Assembly (NCBI RefSeq): GCF_010435965.1
Contig: NZ_JAAGAA010000002.1
Coordinates: 248,001 to 312,000, forward strand
Length of the DNA stretch: 64,000 nt
Direction: 5' to 3'
Source: Crenobacter caeni
Lineage (GTDB): Bacteria > Pseudomonadota > Gammaproteobacteria > Burkholderiales > Chromobacteriaceae
The translations under genes were made by a program, and so were the position numbers. Below, one piece after another: positions 8,253-16,527 of the stretch (the stretch's first letter is position 1; each line of letters opens with the position of its first letter). Under the pieces are notes generated by a model. The model saw only the letters and a program-made list of their open reading frames with translations. It did not search any database and was not told the origin of the DNA.

Positions 8253-8879
8253 TCAGGGTTGCCAAAGGGTGCGCGCGAGCTGGATTGCGAGGATCAGCAT
8301 CAGGGTGCCTACGGCGGCGTCCACGGCGCGCTTGACGCGCGGCCGGCTCAGGGTGGCCGCGTAGCGGGCGGCGCCCAGCGAGAGCCCGCTGAACCAGCAA
8401 AGCGCCGCCAGCGCGCTGCCCAGTGCGAACCACGGCCGCTCGTGCGCGGCCAGCTGGCCGCCAATCGCGCTCAGGATCACCAGCGTGTCGAGGTAGACAT
8501 GCGGGTTGAGCAGGGTGACCGCCAGCGTGGCGAGCGCGACGGCGAAGCGGCTGCTGCGCGCCGCCTGGCCGGCGCCGGGGGCGTCGGCCGGCGCGGGACG
8601 CCAGGCGTTTTTCAGCGCGAACAGGCCGTAAGAAACAAGGAACAGGCAGCCGGCGGCGGTGACCACCGACAGCAGGGCGGGCGACTGGCCCAGCGCGGCA
8701 CCGGCGCCGAACACGCCGAGGCTGACCAGCGCGATGTCGCAGGCGACGCAAATGGCCGCCACCATCAGGTGGTGGTGGCGGCGGATGCCCTGTTCAAGGA
8801 CGAAGGCGTTTTGCGCGCCGATCGGCACGATCATGGCCAGGCTGAGGGTCAGGCCCTGCCAGAGTGGGGTGGTCAGCAT
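8253..8879 (-). CDS. argO: LysE/ArgO family amino-acid exporter
   Basis: This is a 208-residue inner-membrane protein with about six hydrophobic segments. The N-terminal GLTLSLAMIVPIGAQNAFVL is characteristic of the LysE/ArgO basic amino-acid exporters. It is divergent from an ArgP-type LysR regulator across 100 bases. In E. coli and Corynebacterium that arrangement lets the regulator sense Arg or Lys and switch on export. Export of arginine (and possibly lysine or canavanine) is therefore the likely function. Its ribosome-binding site (AAGGA) lies in one arm of an inverted repeat described separately. Confidence 0.93.
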   Translation of the reverse strand: MLTTPLWQGLTLSLAMIVPIGAQNAFVLEQGIRRHHHLMVAAICVACDIALVSLGVFGAGAALGQSPALLSVVTAAGCLFLVSYGLFALKNAWRPAPADAPGAGQAARSSRFAVALATLAVTLLNPHVYLDTLVILSAIGGQLAAHERPWFALGSALAALCWFSGLSLGAARYAATLSRPRVKRAVDAAVGTLMLILAIQLARTLWQP

Positions 8880-8888
8880 GGTGGGTGT

Positions 8889-8916
8889 TCCTTATGGGGT
8901 GCTTGCAGCATAAGGA
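8889..8916 (-). promoter_or_regulatory. inverted repeat covering the argO ribosome-binding site
   Basis: Seven-base arms TCCTTAT (8889-8895) and ATAAGGA (8910-8916) flank 14 bases. On the argO transcript the downstream arm contains the AAGGA ribosome-binding site, so the pair could fold and hide it. The same 100-base gap must also hold the ArgP operator and both promoters; it is AT-rich compared with its surroundings. Confidence 0.45.
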
Positions 8917-8979
8917 ATGGTTTGTCTTTAGCAAATCTAATAATCTTAATGAATTATCAGTGCTGCTAATGGTGCGTGC

Positions 8980-9876
8980 ATGCGCGGACTCGATTACCAG
9001 TGGCTCGCGGCGCTCGACGCGGTGGTGTCTTGCGGCGGTTTCGACAAGGGGGCGCAGGCGCTGTGCGTGACGCAGTCGGCCGTCTCCCAGCGCATCAAGC
9101 AGCTGGAGCGCTGGCTCGCCCAGCCGGTGCTGGTACGCGCGACCCCGCCGCGGCCGACCGCCGCCGGCCGTCGCCTGCTCGGTTTTTACCGGCGGGTCCT
9201 GCTGCTGGAGCAGGAACTGCTGCCCGGCCTGTCGCCAGACGGGGGCGGCGCGCCGCTGCCGGTCGCCATCGCCACCAACGCCGACAGCCTGGCCACCTGG
9301 TTGCTGCCGGCGCTCGCGCCGCTGATGCAGGGCGGCCAACTGGTGCTCAACCTGATGGTCGACGACGAGAGCCGTACCCTGAACCGGCTGCGTTCGGGCG
9401 AGGCGGTGGTCGCCATCAGCAGCGAGCCCGCGCCGATGGCCGGCTGCGTCAGCGACTACCTGGGGCAGCTGGACTACCTGTGCGTGGCGAGCCCCGGCTT
9501 TGCCCGCCGCCACTTCCCGCACGGGGTGGACGCGGCGGCGATGGCGCGCGCGCCCGCGGTGGTGTACGACCGGAACGACGACATGCACGCGGGTTTCCTC
9601 GCCGCGCACTTCGCGCTGGCCCCGGTCGGCTGGCCGCGCCATGTCGCGCGCTCGTCCGAGGCTTTCGTCAAGCTGGCAGTACTGGGCGCCGCCTATTGCC
9701 TGGCCCCGGCGCCTATGGTCGGCGGCGCGCTCGCGCGTGGCGAACTGGTCGAGCTGACGCCGGGGCAGGGCGTCAGCCGCGCCCTGTACTGGCACCGCTG
9801 GAGCCTGGAAAGCGGGGTGCTGTCGGCCCTGTCGGACGCCTGCATCCGCCACGCCCGCGGCGTGCTGCGCCAGTGA
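8980..9876 (+). CDS. argP: ArgP/LysG-type LysR regulator
   Basis: This is a 298-residue LysR-type regulator. The opening MRGLDYQWLAALDAVVSCGG and the helix-turn-helix CVTQSAVSQRIKQLE match the ArgP (IciA)/LysG branch better than generic LysR proteins. In characterised members it binds the intergenic region and activates the exporter with Arg or Lys as co-effector. The divergent argO supports this assignment. No strong ribosome-binding site precedes the ATG. Confidence 0.92.
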   Translation: MRGLDYQWLAALDAVVSCGGFDKGAQALCVTQSAVSQRIKQLERWLAQPVLVRATPPRPTAAGRRLLGFYRRVLLLEQELLPGLSPDGGGAPLPVAIATNADSLATWLLPALAPLMQGGQLVLNLMVDDESRTLNRLRSGEAVVAISSEPAPMAGCVSDYLGQLDYLCVASPGFARRHFPHGVDAAAMARAPAVVYDRNDDMHAGFLAAHFALAPVGWPRHVARSSEAFVKLAVLGAAYCLAPAPMVGGALARGELVELTPGQGVSRALYWHRWSLESGVLSALSDACIRHARGVLRQ

Positions 9877-10032
9877 GCGGGCGCGCGGGGCTACGGTTCC
9901 CGTTTGCAGGACGCCTGTTGCAGGACAACCTGGGCGCGTGTGACGGCCCCGAGGCGGGGCAGGACGGATGGTGGCGCGCCTTTTTCCGGCGAGGCGGCTA
10001 TACCGGCAGTATTTGCCGGGCGGAGCCTGACC

Positions 10033-11805
10033 ATGCACCCCATGCTGACCGAACTTGCCCTGTTGCTGGCGGCCGCGGTGTTCGTGGTACCGCTGTTTCG
10101 CCGGCTGGGGCTGGGCGCCGTGTTGGGTTATCTCTTGGCCGGCCTGCTGATCGGCCCGTCCCTGCTCGGGCTGGTCGACGACGTCGAGCGGATCTCCGCG
10201 CTGTCCGAACTTGGCGTCGTCCTGCTGCTGTTCGTGATCGGACTCGAGCTTGCGCCGGCGCGGCTGTGGGTGATGCGCCGGGCAGTGTTCGGGCTGGGCG
10301 GCGCGCAGGTTCTCAGTACGGCGCTGCTGTTCGGCGGCGTCGCGTGGTGGCTGAGCATCCCGTGGCAGGGGGCGCTGGTGGTCGGCACCGCGTTGGCGCT
10401 CTCGTCGACCGCGCTGGTGATCCAGTCGCTCGCCGAACGCAAGCAACTCGCGAGTGAAGTCGGCCGCGATGCGTTTGCCGTGTTGCTGATGCAGGATCTG
10501 TCCGCGATCCCGCTGATGTCGTTGATGCCGGCGCTGGCGGGGCAGGCCGGTGGCTTTGACGCCTGGCACGCGCTGCGGCTCCTGGTGCTGGTAGGCGCCC
10601 TGTTGCTGGGCGGACGCTACCTGCTGCGCCCCTTGTTGCGCTATGTCGCGCAGGCAAGGAGCAGCGAGGTGTTTACCGCGTCGGCCCTGCTGGTGGTCAC
10701 CGCTGCCGCGCTGCTGGCCGAATGGGCCGGGCTGTCGATGTCGCTGGGGGCGTTCCTGGCTGGCGTGCTGCTGTCCGGTTCCGAGTACCGGCATGCGCTG
10801 GAGGCGGACATCAACCCGTTCAAGGGCCTGTTGCTCGGGCTCTTCTTCATGGCGGTGGGGATGGGGGTGAGGCTGGACCTGATCGTCGCCGCGCCGCTGT
10901 TGGTGTGCACCTTGCTATTGGCCTGGATGGCCGGCAAATACCTGTTGTTGCTGCTGCTCTCGTTCGCCGCCGGCCGGCGCGGCGCGACGCCGTGGCGGTT
11001 CGCGCTGATGATGATGGTCGGCGGCGAGTTTGCCTTCGTGTTGTTGGCGCTGGCGCGCAGCCACCAGCTGTTGCAGGCGGCTGCCGCCGAATTGCTGACG
11101 GTGGTGGTCACCCTCAGCATGCTGCTCTCGCCGGTGCTGGTGGTGCTGGCCGAGAAGGCGGCGGCCTTGCGCCGGCCGCCTGAGCGGCCTGCCGACACCA
11201 TAGACGAACGTACGCCGGTGCTGATCATCGGCTTCGGCCGGGTCGGCCAGATCGTCGCCCGCCTGTTGCAGGCACACGGCCTGCCGTTTACCGCGATCGA
11301 TATCGACGCCGGCCATATCGAGTTTGTCCGCCGTTTCGGCAACCGCGTCTACTACGGCGACGCCCGCAACGCCGAACTGTTGCGTACTGCCGGTGCGGCC
11401 GACGCATCGCTGATCGTGCTGGCCATCGGCAAGGTCGACGTCTCGCTCGAAGTGGCTCGCCTGATCCGCGACGCTTTCCCCGGGCGGCCGCTGCTGGCAC
11501 GTGCACGCAACCGTCAGCACGTCTACCAACTCTGGCAACTGGGTATCGAGCAACTCTGGCGCGAGACCTTCGCGTCTTCGCTGGAAATGGCGGAAGCCGC
11601 CTTGGTCCGTCTTGGGGTTGCCCCCGAGCGGGCGAGGCAGAATGTCGGGCGCTTTCGCGAACGCGACGAGGCGCTGTTGCGCCAGCAGGCCGAACTCTCG
11701 CGCGACGAGGCAGCGCTCGCTCAGTCGAGCCGGCAGGCGCTGGCCGAACTGCAGGCGCTGTTCGAGCAGGCGTCGGCCAGCGAAGGCCGGGAGCGCGAGC
11801 GTTGA
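10033..11805 (+). CDS. CPA2 family cation:proton antiporter (KefB/KefC-like)
   Basis: The protein has 590 residues. About twelve hydrophobic segments fill residues 1-380. A cytosolic TrkA-N (Rossmann) domain begins near residue 395 with VLIIGFGRVGQIVARLLQ, the dinucleotide-binding glycine motif. The last 80 residues are charged and probably helical. The layout is that of KefB/KefC/YbaL potassium efflux systems, which are gated by nucleotides or glutathione adducts. No KefF/KefG partner is adjacent. I use the ATG at 10033, preceded by GGAG; earlier in-frame codons lie in non-conserved sequence. The 156-base gap before it contains a direct repeat TTGCAGGAC at 9904 and 9918. Confidence 0.9.
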   Translation: MHPMLTELALLLAAAVFVVPLFRRLGLGAVLGYLLAGLLIGPSLLGLVDDVERISALSELGVVLLLFVIGLELAPARLWVMRRAVFGLGGAQVLSTALLFGGVAWWLSIPWQGALVVGTALALSSTALVIQSLAERKQLASEVGRDAFAVLLMQDLSAIPLMSLMPALAGQAGGFDAWHALRLLVLVGALLLGGRYLLRPLLRYVAQARSSEVFTASALLVVTAAALLAEWAGLSMSLGAFLAGVLLSGSEYRHALEADINPFKGLLLGLFFMAVGMGVRLDLIVAAPLLVCTLLLAWMAGKYLLLLLLSFAAGRRGATPWRFALMMMVGGEFAFVLLALARSHQLLQAAAAELLTVVVTLSMLLSPVLVVLAEKAAALRRPPERPADTIDERTPVLIIGFGRVGQIVARLLQAHGLPFTAIDIDAGHIEFVRRFGNRVYYGDARNAELLRTAGAADASLIVLAIGKVDVSLEVARLIRDAFPGRPLLARARNRQHVYQLWQLGIEQLWRETFASSLEMAEAALVRLGVAPERARQNVGRFRERDEALLRQQAELSRDEAALAQSSRQALAELQALFEQASASEGRERER

Positions 11806-11923
11806 CCGCGGCCGAGGTCGCCTGGGTCTTGATAGGGCATTGAACGGGCAGGCCGGTCGGCCGCCCGCCACCGCCCATGTCCAGGGAAAGCAGAGCAGGG
11901 CTGGGTTCCGGACGGGATGACGG

Positions 11924-12370
11924 TCAGCGCGTCAGCGACCAGCGACCGCTGCGGTCGATCGGCAGGTCGGTGAGACCGTTGACGTCGTTGATGCGCCCCT
12001 GCAGCCGGTAGTCTACGCCGCCCCCCGAACTGAGCAGGCTGCCGGCCTGGCGCAGCCAGTCGGCGAGCGAGGTGCGCATGCGGAAGTTCACCACCGCGCT
12101 GCCGCGGGCCGGCACTTCGAACGCCTGGTCGCTCAGGCCGTCGGCCAGCTTGTCGCCGTTGACGAACAGCGTGAAATTCATGCCGCGCGCGCTCAAGGCA
12201 AAAGCGTTGGGGTTGCTCACGCGCAAGGCCACGTCGAAGTTCTGCTCGAACAGCGTGGACTTGCCGGCGGGCTTGATGTCGCTGAGGCTGACCTCGGGTT
12301 TTTTCAGGCTAAGCGTCGAGCACGCGGCGAGCGTGAGAACGAGTAGTGCGGCGAAGAGTCGCTTGAACAT
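11924..12370 (-). CDS. LEA type 2-like lipoprotein
   Basis: This is a 148-residue lipoprotein. Its signal sequence ends with LTLAAC, with the lipid-attachment Cys at residue 17. The mature part has the WHy/LEA14-like beta-sandwich pattern (VALRVSNPNAFAL, then a basic-hydrophobic strand series and SAVVNFRM). Members of this family are periplasmic and associated with stress or desiccation, without a known molecular function. It starts 3 bases after the stop of the LysR gene and is presumably cotranscribed with it. Confidence 0.85.
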   Translation of the reverse strand: MFKRLFAALLVLTLAACSTLSLKKPEVSLSDIKPAGKSTLFEQNFDVALRVSNPNAFALSARGMNFTLFVNGDKLADGLSDQAFEVPARGSAVVNFRMRTSLADWLRQAGSLLSSGGGVDYRLQGRINDVNGLTDLPIDRSGRWSLTR

Positions 12371-12373
12371 TGT

Positions 12374-13267
12374 TCATCCTTTCGTCTGATCGAGGGTGGC
12401 CCGCGTGGTGTCCAGCCACGCGCGGGCGGCGTGCGTGAGGTAGCCGTCGCGCCGCCAGATCAGCGCAAGGTGCCAGTTTAGCGCGTCCTCGGCCAGCGTC
12501 GTGATCTCGAACGCGTCCGCCGGCAGCCGCCGCGCGACCGAGCGCGGCAACAGGGCGACGCCCAGGCCGGCGCTGACCAGCTCGCTGATGAAGTCCCAGT
12601 GCGCGCTGCGCCCGGCAACGTCGAGCGTCTGCCCCAGCGCGGCGAATGCCGCGGCGATGCGGTGTGACAGCGTGAAGTCTTCTGGGTAGAGGATGAAGCG
12701 CTCGGCGGCGATCATCGTCAGCGTCACCGAGGCCACTCCCCGCCAGCGGCTGCCCGCCGGGGAGATCAGGCACAGCGGGTCGCACACTACCTCCAGCGTG
12801 TCGAATACGCTGGTGTCGACCGGCAGCACGGCGACGCCGATCTCCAGCTCGCCCGCCTTCACCCGTTGCTCGATGGCGCGCGCACCGTCTTCGACCAGCT
12901 TGAGCGCCACCTTCGGGTAGCGTGCGCGGTAGGCGCCGACGATGGGCGCGAAGCGCGCGGCACCGACCATCGGCGGCAGGCCGAGCACCAGTTCGCCTTG
13001 TTCTAGCGAGGACAGCTCGGCCAGCCGGGCGCTTAGGCGGCGCGCGCCGGCGAGCAGTGCCTCGCCCTCGTCGAACACCACGCGGCCGGCGTCGGTCGGC
13101 CGCACCTGGCGGCGGTCGCGCTCGAGCAGCGTCTGGCCCAGCTCTTCTTCCAGCTGACGCACCATCTTGCTGATGGTCGGCTGGGTGACGCACAGGGTGT
13201 CGGCTGCCCGCGTGAAGCTCTGCTGGCGGACCACTTCGGTAAAGTAACGCAGCGCGCGCAGGTCCAT
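12374..13267 (-). CDS. LysR family regulator, probable controller of lrgAB
   Basis: This is a 297-residue LysR-type regulator with MDLRALRYFTEVVRQQSF at the start and a helix-turn-helix containing CVTQPTISKMVRQLE. The ATG at 13267 is supported by AAAGGAA; an in-frame ATG 9 codons upstream lacks such support. It is divergent from the lrgA-lrgB pair across 114 bases, the same arrangement as CidR with cidAB, where the regulator senses overflow metabolism. Control of lrgAB is therefore likely. The effector is not evident. Confidence 0.9.
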   Translation of the reverse strand: MDLRALRYFTEVVRQQSFTRAADTLCVTQPTISKMVRQLEEELGQTLLERDRRQVRPTDAGRVVFDEGEALLAGARRLSARLAELSSLEQGELVLGLPPMVGAARFAPIVGAYRARYPKVALKLVEDGARAIEQRVKAGELEIGVAVLPVDTSVFDTLEVVCDPLCLISPAGSRWRGVASVTLTMIAAERFILYPEDFTLSHRIAAAFAALGQTLDVAGRSAHWDFISELVSAGLGVALLPRSVARRLPADAFEITTLAEDALNWHLALIWRRDGYLTHAARAWLDTTRATLDQTKG

Positions 13268-13381
13268 TGCATTCCTTTGTGGAATCGTTGCCATTACTTT
13301 AATTCATTTTTTGCATCAAATGGCGCGCCTTATACTGCGAGTGTCCCGATCGGCCGTCCCGGCTGTCCATCCATCGCCATC
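13268..13381 (+). promoter_or_regulatory. divergent control region LysR / lrgAB
   Basis: This AT-richer gap contains a TATACT -10-like hexamer at 13331-13336 for lrgA, with a T-rich -35 region 17 bases upstream. LysR boxes probably lie in the TTACTTTAATTC stretch, but I cannot define one. No clear ribosome-binding site precedes the chosen lrgA ATG. Confidence 0.35.
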
Positions 13382-13801
13382 ATGTCCGAACCTAATTCAC
13401 GCATTTCTTCCATCCTGCTCACCGTGGGGCAGGTCGCCTTGCTGTCCCTGATCTGGATGGCGGCGCAATACGTCTCCGTACACTATCTGCCGCAACTGCC
13501 AGGCGGCGTGCTGGGCATGCTCGCGCTGCTTGCCCTGTTCGCCAGCGGCAAGGTGTCGCCTACCTGGTTCGAGCGCGGCGCAGGCTGGCTGCTCGCCGAG
13601 CTGTTGCTGTTCTTCATTCCGGCGGTGATCGCCATCGTGAATTTCGGCGAGCTGTTTGCCGACGCGGGCGCGCGCATCGTGCTGGTGATCGTGCTCTCCA
13701 CCGCGCTGGTGATGCTCTCCACCGCGTTCGCGGTCGAATGGACGGGCCGCCTCGTCAGGCTGCGCCGTCGCCGCGTGCGCCTGGCCGCGCTGGAGGTGTG
13801 A
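13382..13801 (+). CDS. lrgA: CidA/LrgA family holin-like protein
   Basis: This is a 139-residue inner-membrane protein with four hydrophobic segments. The first includes YLPQLPGGVLGMLALL, the conserved P-G-x-x-L-G-M pattern of CidA/LrgA proteins. These proteins were first described as holin/antiholin-like and are now also linked to export of metabolic by-products such as pyruvate. It is followed by lrgB after one base and is preceded by a divergent LysR regulator. A longer frame to 13277 exists but overlaps the promoter region. Confidence 0.9.
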   Translation: MSEPNSRISSILLTVGQVALLSLIWMAAQYVSVHYLPQLPGGVLGMLALLALFASGKVSPTWFERGAGWLLAELLLFFIPAVIAIVNFGELFADAGARIVLVIVLSTALVMLSTAFAVEWTGRLVRLRRRRVRLAALEV

Positions 13802-13802
13802 C

Positions 13803-14486
13803 ATGCTGTCCGTGCTCGGGGTATTCAGTTTTGCGGTGACCCTGCTCGCCTATTTCGGCGCCAAGCGCCTGCACGCGCGCCTACACCGCTGGTGGTCGGC
13901 GCCGATCTTCCTGGTGCCGGTGCTCTTGGTGTTGCTCCTGCTTGCCTGCCGTATCCCGTACGCGGCGTACTGGCAGACCACGCATTGGCTGAGCTGGCTG
14001 CTCGGGCCGGCGACGGTCGCCTTCGCGCTGCCGATCTGGCGCCACCGCGCGCTGATCGCCCGCCAGTGGCTGCAACTGGCCGCCGGCGTGACGGTCGGGG
14101 TGCTGGTCGGCGTCGGCAGCTCGGTCGCGCTGGCCCGCCTGCTGGATCTGCCGCCGGCGCTGCAGCACGCGCTCGCGCCGCGCTCGATCAGCACGCCGTT
14201 CGCGCTGGCGGCCGCCCCCTCGTTCGGCGGCGACGGCCAACTGGTCGCGATCTTCGTGGTGATCACCGGCGTGGTCGGCATGGTGCTCGGCGAAGCGCTG
14301 CTGGCGCTGGTGCGGGTGCGCGGCAGCGCGGCGCGCGGCGCGCTGTTCGGTGCGGCCGCGCACGGCGCCGGCACCGCCAAGGCTTGCGAGATCGGCGAGG
14401 AGGAGGGCGTGGTCGCCAGCCTGACCATGATGCTGTGCGGGGTGGTCACCGTGCTGCTCGCTCCCTTGCTCGCCCACCTGCTGTAG
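13803..14486 (+). CDS. lrgB: LrgB/CidB family membrane protein
   Basis: This 227-residue protein has about six transmembrane segments. SISTPFALAAAPSFGG and the C-terminal GAAAHGAGTAKACEIGEEEG are diagnostic of the LrgB family (the latter is close to the HGIGTAKA motif). It works with LrgA in a membrane module related to cell-death control or pyruvate transport. The two genes are separated by one base and end at a strong shared hairpin. Confidence 0.94.
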   Translation: MLSVLGVFSFAVTLLAYFGAKRLHARLHRWWSAPIFLVPVLLVLLLLACRIPYAAYWQTTHWLSWLLGPATVAFALPIWRHRALIARQWLQLAAGVTVGVLVGVGSSVALARLLDLPPALQHALAPRSISTPFALAAAPSFGGDGQLVAIFVVITGVVGMVLGEALLALVRVRGSAARGALFGAAAHGAGTAKACEIGEEEGVVASLTMMLCGVVTVLLAPLLAHLL

Positions 14487-14501
14487 ACCTCACTCTTCAA
14501 C

Positions 14502-14534
14502 AAAAAAGGCGGCGCCCCATCGGGCGCCGCCTTT
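14502..14534. terminator. bidirectional terminator between lrgB and the OmpA-like gene
   Basis: A perfect 10-bp stem (14508-14517 with 14522-14531, loop CATC) is flanked by A6 on the left and TTT on the right. It can stop transcripts from both strands and works better for the minus strand, where six T residues follow the stem. Confidence 0.9.
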
Positions 14535-14552
14535 CTGTCAGCCGTTACCGGC

Positions 14553-15212
14553 TTACTGCTGCGGTTTCGGGTTGATCAGGATCTCGACGCGGCGGTTCTT
14601 GGCGCGGCCGTCGGCGGTTGCGTTGGTGGCCACCGGGCTTTCCGGGCCGTAGCCGCGGGTGCTGATGCGGCTGCCGGCGACGCCGTCGGCGCGCAGCACG
14701 TTGGCGACGGCCTGCGCACGCTGCTGCGACAGCTTCATGTTGTAGGCGAGGGCGCCGCTGCTGTCGGTGTAGCCGTTGACGGTGATGGTGGTCTCCGGGT
14801 ACTGGTTGAGCACGCGGGCGACATCGCCCAGCGCGCGCTGCGCCGCGCCGCTGACCGCGTAGCTGTTCAGCGCGAAGGTGATGTTCTCCGGCATGACGAG
14901 CTTGATCTGGTCGCCGACGCGCTCGACCTGGACCTGCGTGTTGGCGAGCTTGGCGCGCAGCTCTTTTTCCTGGTTATCCATATAGAGGCCGACGCCGGCG
15001 CCGATCGCACCGCAGGCGAGCGCGGCGTTGCGCGCGCCCTTGCCGCCGGAAATCAGCGCGCCGGCGATGCCGCACGCGGCGGCGGCGCCCAGGCCGTAAG
15101 TCGCGGTCTTGTTCATTTCCTGCTGGCCGGTCAGCGGATTGGTGGTACAACCGGTGACAGCGAGCGCGCCGGCGACGATGGCGGCGATCAGTACCTGCTT
15201 TTTGTTCAGCAT
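14553..15212 (-). CDS. OmpA family lipoprotein (YiaD-like)
   Basis: This is a 219-residue lipoprotein with a lipobox (LAVTGC, Cys near residue 22). A glycine-rich zipper follows at about residues 40-75. The C-terminal OmpA domain runs from about residue 110 to the end, with GYTDSSGALAYNMKLSQQRA and GYGPESPVATNATADGRAKN carrying the peptidoglycan-binding Asp and Arg. It should be an outer-membrane lipoprotein anchored to peptidoglycan. I chose the ATG at 15212 because a signal sequence starts there and GGGAG lies upstream. Confidence 0.92.
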   Translation of the reverse strand: MLNKKQVLIAAIVAGALAVTGCTTNPLTGQQEMNKTATYGLGAAAACGIAGALISGGKGARNAALACGAIGAGVGLYMDNQEKELRAKLANTQVQVERVGDQIKLVMPENITFALNSYAVSGAAQRALGDVARVLNQYPETTITVNGYTDSSGALAYNMKLSQQRAQAVANVLRADGVAGSRISTRGYGPESPVATNATADGRAKNRRVEILINPKPQQ

Positions 15213-15382
15213 GTCTTGTTCTCCCTCGGGGTGGGTGAGGCACGGCCTGCCGCGGGCAGGCGTGCGAAGTTGCAAAACCAATGTTAGATAGTACCATCCT
15301 GCATTGCCATCGCCGGTAGCCCATGTCGGGCAGCTCATGCCGGATGGCGCATTTCGGACATGACCCGTTTTGAAGGATAGCG

Positions 15383-15868
15383 ATGGACGCGATCAACCCG
15401 CATGAATTGACGATGTCGGTACTGATGACGCCCGATATGGCGAATTTCTCCGGCAACGTGCACGGCGGCGTGCTGCTCAAGCTGCTCGACCAGGTCGCGT
15501 ACGCGTGCGCGAGCCGTTACGCCGGCCACTACGTGGTCACGCTGTCGGTCGACCAGGTGCTGTTCAAGCAGCCGATTCACGTCGGCGAACTGGTGACCTT
15601 CCTCGCCGCGGTCAACCATGTCGGCCGCACCTCGATGGAGGTCGGCATCAAGGTGGTCGCCGAGGACATCCGCGCGCGCACCGTCCGCCACACCAACAGC
15701 TGCTACTTCACGATGGTCGCGATGGAAGACGGCCAGCCGGCGGCGGTGCCGCCGCTGGAATTGCGCGACGAGGCGCAGCACAAGCGTTTTCGCGAGGCGG
15801 CAATCCGCAAGAAGATGCGCGTCGAGGCTGCCGAGCGGATGCGCCGCGAGGTCGGGGGTGACGCATGA
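15383..15868 (+). CDS. acyl-CoA thioesterase (hotdog fold, YciA-like)
   Basis: This 161-residue single hotdog domain has NFSGNVHGGVLLKLLDQVAY, where the Asn-x-x-Gly-x-x-His-Gly-Gly pattern and the following Asp are the usual catalytic features of the YciA/BACH branch. VGRTSMEVGIKV and the highly charged C-terminus are also typical. It should hydrolyse acyl-CoA in the cytosol; chain-length preference cannot be told. Its stop overlaps the ATG of the pseudouridine synthase gene, so the two are translationally coupled. Confidence 0.9.
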   Translation: MDAINPHELTMSVLMTPDMANFSGNVHGGVLLKLLDQVAYACASRYAGHYVVTLSVDQVLFKQPIHVGELVTFLAAVNHVGRTSMEVGIKVVAEDIRARTVRHTNSCYFTMVAMEDGQPAAVPPLELRDEAQHKRFREAAIRKKMRVEAAERMRREVGGDA

Positions 15869-16524
15869 GCGCGCCGCCCTTCACGCTGGTGCACGCCGAC
15901 GCGCGCTTTTACGTGGTCGCCAAGGCCGCCGGCGTCGGCTTCCACCGCGAGGGCGACACGCCGGGGTTGATGGATTACCTGCGCGAGGGGCTGGCCGATA
16001 CGGCCCTGTGGCCGGTGCATAGGCTGGACTTGGTCACCTCCGGGCTGATTGTCGTCGCCCGCTCGGCCGCTGTCGCCGCGGCGCTGGGCGCGGCGTTTGC
16101 CGCGCACGAGGTGGAGAAGACCTACCTTGCGCTGTCGGACCGCAAGCCGAAGAAGAAGCAGGGGTGGGTGCGCGGCGACATGGTGAAGGCGCGCGGCGGC
16201 GCGTGGCGGCTCACGCATACGCTGGATTCGCCGGCCGTCACCCGTTTTGACAGCGTATCGCTCGCGCCCGGCGTGCGGCTCTTCATGCTCTACCCGCAGA
16301 CCGGACGCACCCACCAGCTGCGCGTCGCGCTCAAGAGCGTGTCCGCGCCCATCCTGGGCGACGCGCTGTACGGCGGCAGTCCCGCCGACCGCGTCTACCT
16401 GCACGCCTACCGCCTGGCGTTCCGGCTGGGCGGCGAGGCGTTCGATTTCACCTGCCCGCCTGCGGGCGGCCTGTTCGACACGCCCGCGCTGGCGGGCGTG
16501 CTCGCCCAAGAGGCAGCGCGCTGA
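15865..16524 (+). CDS. RluA family RNA pseudouridine synthase
   Basis: This is a 219-residue catalytic-domain-only member of the RluA family. The motif VHRLDLVTSG places the catalytic Asp at residue 55. LYPQTGRTHQLRVALKSV and GDALYGG are the other conserved blocks. It lacks an S4 domain, which fits the small TIGR01621-like branch. The target uridine, in rRNA or tRNA, cannot be predicted. The start overlaps the thioesterase stop by four bases, and it converges on rpoS with a 3-base gap. Confidence 0.9.
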   Translation: MSAPPFTLVHADARFYVVAKAAGVGFHREGDTPGLMDYLREGLADTALWPVHRLDLVTSGLIVVARSAAVAAALGAAFAAHEVEKTYLALSDRKPKKKQGWVRGDMVKARGGAWRLTHTLDSPAVTRFDSVSLAPGVRLFMLYPQTGRTHQLRVALKSVSAPILGDALYGGSPADRVYLHAYRLAFRLGGEAFDFTCPPAGGLFDTPALAGVLAQEAAR

Positions 16525-16527
16525 CGC

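Noticed and set aside
9904-9926. Direct repeat TTGCAGGAC before the antiporter gene
   Set aside because: Two 9-base copies 14 bases apart could be an operator, but nothing else supports it and chance is possible.
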